A stretch of 64,000 bases of DNA from Gnetum montanum (taxonomy: Eukaryota > Streptophyta > Gnetopsida > Gnetales > Gnetaceae), in contig MNCI01002974.1 of assembly GCA_015680685.1 (NCBI GenBank), forward strand, positions 9,561 through 73,560. The letters run 5' to 3'. Under the pieces are notes generated by a model that saw only the letters and a program-made list of their open reading frames with translations, was not told the DNA's origin and searched no databases. Position 1 is the stretch's first letter; each line of letters opens with the position of its first letter. A program made the translations under genes and the position numbers. Positions 57,371 to 64,000 of the stretch are shown one piece after another.

Positions 57371-58660
57371 GAGGGTGAACCATAGGTAGTTGTACTAGCT
57401 CTTGCTTAAGGTTGTCAAATGCCTGTTGGCATTAAGCTATCCACTCAAAGTGGGCTCCTTTCTTAAGTAGATGTTGCATTGGTTGTAACTTATCAGTTAA
57501 CCAGGTGATAAACCTACGTATGAACTATAGTCTACCTTGTAATCCTTGTAGCTCTTTAAGGTTTAACGATGATGCTAAGTTGGTTATGGCCTAAACCTTG
57601 TCTAGGTCTATGCGTATACTTGCTTCAGATACTACAAAATTGAGCATCCAATCTATTTTGATGCCAAAAATGCACTTCTTGGGATTTAACCTAAGCTCGT
57701 GTTTTAAGCAACATTTAAGCACTAAGTTTAGATCATTTGCATGGTCGTAAGGCACTTTGGACTTAATCATAATTTCATCAATGTAGTCATTGATCAAATT
57801 AAGCATGAAATTGCTAAAAATATATGTCATTGCATGTTGGTATGTTGCTCCTATGTTTTTGAGTCCAAAAAGGCATCATGGTATAACAAAATGTACTCCA
57901 GGGGGCCATGAAGGTTGTACTAAGTTGGTGCTCAGGGTTGATCCTAATTGGGTTATAGCTCGAGAACCTATCCATGAAGGACAACAAGGTGTGTTTGAGT
58001 ATGATATTGATCAACTGGTCAATACTGGGCAATGGGAATTCATCTTTGATGGTTGCCTTATTTAGATCAGTGAAGTCTATGAAAATGCGTATACTTCCAT
58101 TTTTCTTAAGCAAAACTACGACGTTGGAGGCTTAGACTACATAGTAAATAACCTAGATGAAACCAACTTTGTAAAGGTTGGTGATCTCATCATAGACTGC
58201 CAACACCACCTCAAGCCTAACCTTGCATGCTTTTTGCTTAACTAGTTTAAAGTAAGGAACAAGGATGATATTGTGCTAGACTAGTCAAGGATCTAGGCTT
58301 GACATGTCTTTGTATGACCATGAAAAGGCTTTAATGTTGTCATTGATCACTCTACCAATGTCTTGGGCATGCTGGGGCTCTAACGAAGAACTTAACTTTA
58401 GTGTTCTCACCTCACCGTTATGTGTTGTCATAGGGATCTTGACAAGGGGATCCTTTGTGATGTCCCTTACCTCTAGGTTGAGAGCCTTAACTAGATGATT
58501 AGACTAATCTAGTGCTGCTTCTATGGAGGCTATGTATTCAACATAGGTTGTAGGCTCAAGGTCAAGACAATGAGGGTTAATGCATCACTTAATGTCACTT
58601 TGAGGCCTTGTGAGAACGAAAGGTGAGAGGAGTTACTTGAGCATAGCCATGTTGTGTTCT
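57370..58660 (-). pseudogene. Reverse transcriptase of element H
   Basis: The lead-in starts about 58654 (MAMLK) with DNIKAFSWSYKDMSSLDP. RT proper starts near 58113: KKNGSIRIFIDFTDLNKATI, DEFPLPSIDQLINII, FMDRFSSYNPI. The catalytic region around 57790 reads DYIDEIMIKS, where the usual second Asp of DD is Glu. LNPKKCIFGI follows. The frame shifts at 57820-57830. Confidence 0.82.
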
Positions 58661-61200
58661 TGAAAAAGAAATTAGAAAAATGTCAAGTGGCATCTATTTC
58701 ACAAAGTCAAGTGCACAAATGGAAAAAACAATACAATGAAGTTTTCCTAAGTATGCATGTAAGTTGCTATGGGAGCTAAGCATATTTGTGTTAGTTCTAG
58801 GCTTTGGCAGGCTGTATGCATGCCAACTTTAGGTCTTAGTGGACTGTAGATGTGTGAAATGTGCCATTCTAGGGAGGATTGATCATTCTTGGGGAGGGAA
58901 ATTAAGTTTCATGTTCATAAGGCAGTGAGATATCATGATTCTAGGATGAGTATGGGTAACTACGCTCTTACCCAACTACGCTCTCCATTGGGCCTTTGGT
59001 GTGGAGAGTAGTTCTAGGTTGGTGGGTTATTAAATGACCTAGGGAAGGTATATCTACATGTTTTCACTATGGTTAAGTTGTCATTTTCTTGCTTTCAATC
59101 GTGACATCTAGAGCATAGTCTTTTCATTGTTGTTGCATTGTTGCTGGTGGAGAGTGTATTTGGGGAGAATGATGCACCAAAATGGATGCTTGCATCTAGG
59201 ACTGGTAAACATCGCTAAAGGGGAGAGAGCACTAGGTTGATTACCATAGGCACACATGGAGGAGTGGAAGCCATTGATGTCAACTAGATACATCGACTAT
59301 GCTCATCCCTTTGTTCATTTTTTATTCATTTTTTGTTATTTTCTTTCAGAAAGAGGCTTTGGGAGCATAGTCGTTTGGTGCGTCTTGCCATGGCACCCAA
59401 CGATCGTGGTGGTCATCACCATCGCACATCATTTTGGTGTAGCATCACAATAGGGAGGGCGTGATGGTAAAGAGAGTTTTGATCTATGCATGTGATCAAG
59501 GAGGGCATTGCATTATGTTTTGCGAGGCAACCATGGAGACAATAGTTGCCACTGCGTGGTGCAAGGTAGCCATATGGGCCATGCACGAGGTTTTGGTGTT
59601 GTAGGGTTTTGGAAGCTCTACACTACTGTGGCTGTCATCATGTTCTTTTTCTTGCTTTTTTAACACAATTGCAGGGGAGAATTTCATTATGAGGATTTTA
59701 GGGATGTGCCTGCACAAGGATTGTGGGTAGGGGCTTAGGATGTGAGGGTAGGCATTGTGGGTCAAGCACCAGGGTTTTGGTAGCAGCTAGGAAAAGGCTT
59801 GCTATAGAGGCAAGGGGCATAATAGGGGTTTGTCCTTACATGTTTTTTTTGAAAATTTTCTTTTTTATTTTTCATGTGGTGTAGGGGTTTTTGTTTGGCC
59901 CTTTGAGGCTACAAGGGGGAGCTAGGCATGGTGCACACATAGCGCAGCACAAGTGTGGAGGCCATGGATGCCCTTAACCACTGTGGCATGACCATAGGGG
60001 TCGCAATGTGGCCTCAGGGGTCATGGCAGTGGTTACGACTAGCAACAAAGCATGCATGTATGTTTCGTTCTCTTTTTCTTCTTTGTGAAGGCACAAAGGA
60101 CATGACCAGCTATAGTAGCGGGTAAAGGAGGTTATTGGGCATAATGCCATAAGGAGACTACACTCTCTATGCATTAAGAGTGTAGTCCAATAAGTGTTTG
60201 CACAAATGCCTACATTGCAAATGTTTGGCAAAATGTCTATTTTTCGAGACTATTCTCTCCACGTCTTAGAGTGTAGTTGGTGTGATCCCAAAGTTAGAAA
60301 AATTTCACCCCCTTTTTTTTGGATTACACTCTCCATTGAGGTACTCTAGAGTTAGAAAATTTTTGCAATTTTTTGAACTACGCTCTCCACTGAGCTAGCC
60401 TGAAGTTAGAAAACTTTTGTAGAAATTTTATGTTAACTATGCTTGATGCTAAACCTAAAAAATGTAGTGCTAAGCCTATGAAATCATGCTATAGCCTAAT
60501 AAGTACCAGGTGCATCAAACAAGTTGGTTGATGTCTTATATCCAAGGAGCCCCAGAGTGCATTACCAAGATTAGGATTTTTTTCTTTGTTAGTCCATGTT
60601 GCATCATGTTAATTTTACTAAGTTATCTTAATAATTTAATAACAAAATTTGCATCTATGTATGTATCCTAATGTTTTTCTTATTACTTGGAGGTTGCAAG
60701 GTGATCGTAGTTGAGCTTATGGGCATCCTATGTTGCATGAGAAAACTTGTTCCTAATACGCTTACACTAGATATGCAAGTGGGCCATCAGGTAGTGTGGT
60801 TTTGGACAAGGGCTTGTAAGTTCCTGGAATACCTACTATAATAATTTAGTGTGATCATGTGGTCACCCTTAGCAATGGAGGTTGCTAGTGCTATCATCAA
60901 GATGCTGTTATCCAGCGCTAACTAGGGCATCTTGAAATTCATCTTAGACAAGTCCACTGCTAGCATTGATGAGGTAGGTTGTTTGAGCAGAGATCTTAGG
61001 AGTGCCTAGCAGCTATCTAAGATATGGTGCAGACAAGGTTTGCTTGTTACATCAAAAGCAACACCCTTTTTATCGTACTACGGGTGCATACCTTGTACTA
61101 AAACCCAACTAGAATTATCTACTACACCAAAGGATAAGTGCTTTCATAGTTCTCATAGTGTTTTTTCACTACTAGCTCATGTTAAATTACTAACGACTAA
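58661..61200. other. Unassigned repeat-containing region right of element H
   Basis: ACTACGCTCTCC-type motifs occur at about 58960-58990, 60150, 60250 and 60370. One 33-bp-type unit is near 58826. The gag and protease expected upstream of RT are absent. No host gene was recognised. Confidence 0.4.
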
Positions 61201-63990
61201 TGATTAATGTTAGGTTCAGAGTTGACAAGGAGGGTCTGCATGATGAGGTGGATGCTCTAGCCTTGACCCACACTACCTTGGAGGTGTTCTCATGTAGCAC
61301 AAATGTTCAAGCAACTGTGATTGAGCAACTAGGGCTCAATCTAGATGCATATGAGTGATGTAGGACCCATGGCTAGTTAGATGAGGAGTGGGATATAGGT
61401 GAGATTAACATTGAGGAGATGCTTGCAACACAATCCTTATCTCACATCCCATTTATACCATGTACATATCCATGTTTTGGCTTTTGGCTCATGTGGTTGT
61501 TTATGTATACTTTTCAGTTTTCCTCCTTTGCATGATGCTAACATTGACGTTGATTTACCTTTGTTGTAGCAGTGGTTGTCTCAACTAAGGTGACGGTGAT
61601 CACCACAAGCTACATAGGGGTCACCCTCATCATGAAGTATGATGATGTGGAGGGTGTGCAGGATTGGCTGTGCCATAAAGCATCAAATGCACTAAAGGTT
61701 TGGCTCACATGCGTTGGTTTGATAAATCTATTTTTGGCCCTTAGCCCACATATCTCGGTGGTCAAAATGGTCACCATCATCGACTCCTTTAGTAGCGATG
61801 TTAGGCAATTTGTCACCTGAGTGCACGGCATGAAAGTAGTGCTAGATCTCAGCAAGGCCTTCTTTACCAACATCTTTGGCCTCCATACTAATGGCCTGAC
61901 GATTGTTCATAAAGCCAAGAAGGAGGTGGACAATAAAGGGGAGATCGAGGACTTGTTAAGGGCCACTCGATCTCACAAGGGCATATCGATTAATGATATG
62001 CTAGTGCCTGAGGTACGGGAGCTCTATCCTCTTTTCCAAGCTCATGCCTTTCCAAAGTTTCTCTCCCAAGGAAATATCCATGGGGTGGAACAGGCATGGG
62101 TGATGAAGGAGGTGTTGTTGGAAGGTATGAGGTTCAACTGGGTTACATATATAGCCAGCAACCTACATATGGAGATCCCTAAGCTATGATTCAACCCCTA
62201 GGTGAGATTCCATGTCCACTTGTTCTTTGTAGGATACTTGCAAAGGTTTGTGAGGCTATTGGTTTGTACAAGATGATGGGTAATTAGTGGTGTAGGATTT
62301 TGAGTAGCTGTCTAAGCCATGGATCAAGCACATGTTTTGGCCTACATGTGTGTAGGACCCCCCCCCCCCCCACAAGAGGGGATTGATGAGTCGTTATCAG
62401 TAACGACCAAGGGCCTCGTAGGATAGTCACATTACTCATGCAATAGCATAGGCAAGGGTCCTCCAGTTGGCACTAAGGACATAAACAAGGTAGAGTGCTA
62501 TATAGTAGAGATGGTGGGGTCATCTAAGTCCAAGATTAAGAGGCCATGTCCTGAGGAGGAGGTTGCCCCTAAGATTGGGAAGCCATGCAGCAAGAGGATT
62601 CGCATCGAGCTTCAAATTTTAAGTGCAAATGTTGTGGGTTAGTATGGTGCATTAGTTATATTTATGTATATATTTTTATTTTTATATGTTTTTTCTATTA
62701 TGCCATATTATTAATGTGTTATGCATACTAATGTGTTATATGTGTTAATTGCAAAGAAAGGAGAGAGGGCTGCAGGAGTAGCGATTGAGGTGGTATTAGA
62801 GGAAGCATCTCCTCAAGCTGGGGAGGAGGAGGCTCATGGAGATGAGCTACATGAGGCAACAAAGACCCTCTAGTAGTGAGAGGAAGAGGGGTTGCTCCAC
62901 CTTGATGAGGGTGATTTTGATAGCTTGTTTGATGGTGTGTAGCTAGGTGAGCCCCCTACACTCATGCCTGAGGGGTCACTAGGTAACTAAATTGTGTTGC
63001 CATCTATCATTGCCTATTTGCTCTAGTATCTTTAGTTGTTTAGCTATGTGCTAATTGCATCATTATGTGATAGCCTTAGATATTCCCATCAGTGGTCCCA
63101 CATCTACCTATCACATGCATCCATGCGTAGACATGCTAGATAAATTCACCTTCATGGAAGGCATCGTTGAAGACATGGTGGACTGCTTGCGACAAGCAGA
63201 CCCCGAGCTCAGTATGTATGCAATGTTATTTTGCTTTATGGTACTTTATTGCTTGAATGATTAGTTTTTGGCTAAGATTGATCAATTATTTTATGTTTAT
63301 AGGTCCTAAGCTATGGTGGAATCCGAGAGGGGTGGCCAAGGTGGACGCCCTCCCTAACCTCTCTCCTAAAGTTGATCAGGTGCCTTGTCACATGTATGAG
63401 ACATCGAACAACTACATGCTTTCCTATGTGAAGGCGTTGTGGGTCTACAAGTGCTCAAATGAGCACCTATGGAAATGCATGCAGGAACTCTAAGAGAGGA
63501 TGACCAACTAAGATACAAAGATCAAAGACCTCTAATCTAGATATGACTTCTTAGCAACTAAATCGTAGGGAGATAGCACCTGGCATACCTCTGAGATTGA
63601 GTATGCAACATATTGGACAACTTTTAAAGGTAAAAATAAGGCCACATGAGAGTTGATAAAGCAGCAGCTTCAGATCAACTTGCTTGCCCAAAAGAACCAA
63701 GATTGGAAAAATTACAACACGAAGGTTTATCAATGGGGAGAAATGCAGAAGAACCACAAGTGAGAGCACAACGCGTACCTACAATAATACAAGGAGGAGT
63801 CTATTGAACACCACCACCTTAAGACGTTTCTTAGGATGATCAGTGGGAGGTAAGCATACAAGTTGTTCATGTAGCACACAGTAGTGAGTGACTCTCCTGA
63901 GAGGCAGATCATCACCCCTTTTGGAAAGGCCTATTCTGTTACCTTTTTTATGGAGCCACCCGCATGGACTACCATGGACAAAGGCAAGAC
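61200..63990 (+). pseudogene. Degenerate plus-strand ORF series with intron-like breaks, unrecognised
   Basis: Open segments at 61214-61360 (VDKEGLHDEVDALALTHTTL), 61572-62189, 63055-63220 and 63303-63493 are each preceded by pyrimidine-rich AG acceptor-like sites (TTTGTTGTAG at 61570, TTTATGTTTATAG at 63302, TTCTTTGTAG at 62231). The longest part, 61572-62189, is one frame with one stop at 61818: VRQFV - stop - VHGMKVVLDLSKAFF, then SINDMLVPEVRELYPLF. The end (63600-63990) is Lys/Gln-rich. I do not recognise the protein. It could be the first ORF of a retroelement or a decayed host gene. It runs off the window. Confidence 0.4.
62358..62371. repeat. Poly(C) run of 14
   Basis: A homopolymer C tract. 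Its exact length may be a sequencing error. Confidence 0.85.
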
Positions 63991-64000
63991 CCTTGCGGGT

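Larger units (their letters stand above)
55170..58660 (-). mobile_element. Element H: Tat-like Ty3/gypsy pol region
   Basis: A decayed minus-strand pol in the order RT lead-in, RT, RNase H, second RNase H, integrase, integrase tail. The second RNase H between the first and the integrase is the hallmark of the plant Tat lineage. LTRs, primer-binding site, gag and protease were not identified. Both sides carry related repeat DNA. Confidence 0.78.

Noticed and set aside
61572-61873. Minus-strand ORF 61873-61610
   Set aside because: It is antisense to the longer plus-strand series and has no domain.

Overview
The window is nuclear DNA from a seed plant. It holds one well-preserved spliced gene, and almost everything else is old, nested LTR-retrotransposon sequence with introns-and-repeats architecture typical of large plant genomes. 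A gymnosperm or similar large-genome plant is my guess; nothing in the sequence proves it. There are no bacterial features: no operons, CRISPR arrays or rRNA, and no complete tRNA genes were seen.

Region 1 (1-11.5 kb). A KUP/HAK/KT-type potassium transporter lies on the minus strand. It can be reconstructed as nine coding exons between 5833 and 1530. All introns are GT-AG, phase is kept throughout, and the product is 779 residues. Its 3' side carries a foldback MITE-like element inside a (TA)n tract and a SINE-like copy. Its 5' side is unannotated sequence with tRNA-derived SINE-like copies.

Region 2 (11.55-24.78 kb). Element A is a minus-strand Ty3/gypsy element with 5-bp target-site duplications. 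It keeps gag but has lost all of pol. Element B, a plus-strand Ty3/gypsy element with its own TSD, sits inside A's 3' LTR. B keeps only gag, protease and the integrase tail, and its LTRs carry a 62-bp tandem repeat present 6 times in one LTR and 8 times in the other.

Region 3 (24.9-34.1 kb). Duplicated SINE-like segments and LTR fragments precede element F, a plus-strand Athila-like element. F has gag, protease, RT, RNase H and integrase, all decayed. A solo LTR of the A/C family splits its RT, and its RNase H region has a 329-bp tandem duplication.

Region 4 (34.1-36.4 kb). This is an unclassified repeat containing a 21/62-bp minisatellite and repeated short hairpins.

Region 5 (36.4-51.3 kb). 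Element D (plus) has an LTR, PBS and gag. Its gag is interrupted by element C (minus), the only element of the A/C/D family here that retains recognisable PR-RT-RH-IN. D's gag then runs tail-to-tail into the truncated gag of element E, followed by two more LTRs (E and G).

Region 6 (51.3-64 kb). Element H is a minus-strand Tat-like pol with two successive RNase H domains. It is flanked by unusual tandem-repeat DNA: a 33-bp hairpin array and a roughly 129-bp repeat. The last 3 kb holds a degenerate plus-strand ORF series with intron-like junctions that I do not recognise.

Working together: the transporter is the only likely functional host gene. The retroelements record at least three insertion layers, and the pol-less elements (A, B) would have depended on pol supplied by relatives. 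I see no undescribed defence or metabolic system. The most unusual signals are the hairpin-forming tandem arrays and the fast-changing promoter-proximal palindromes of the LTR family.
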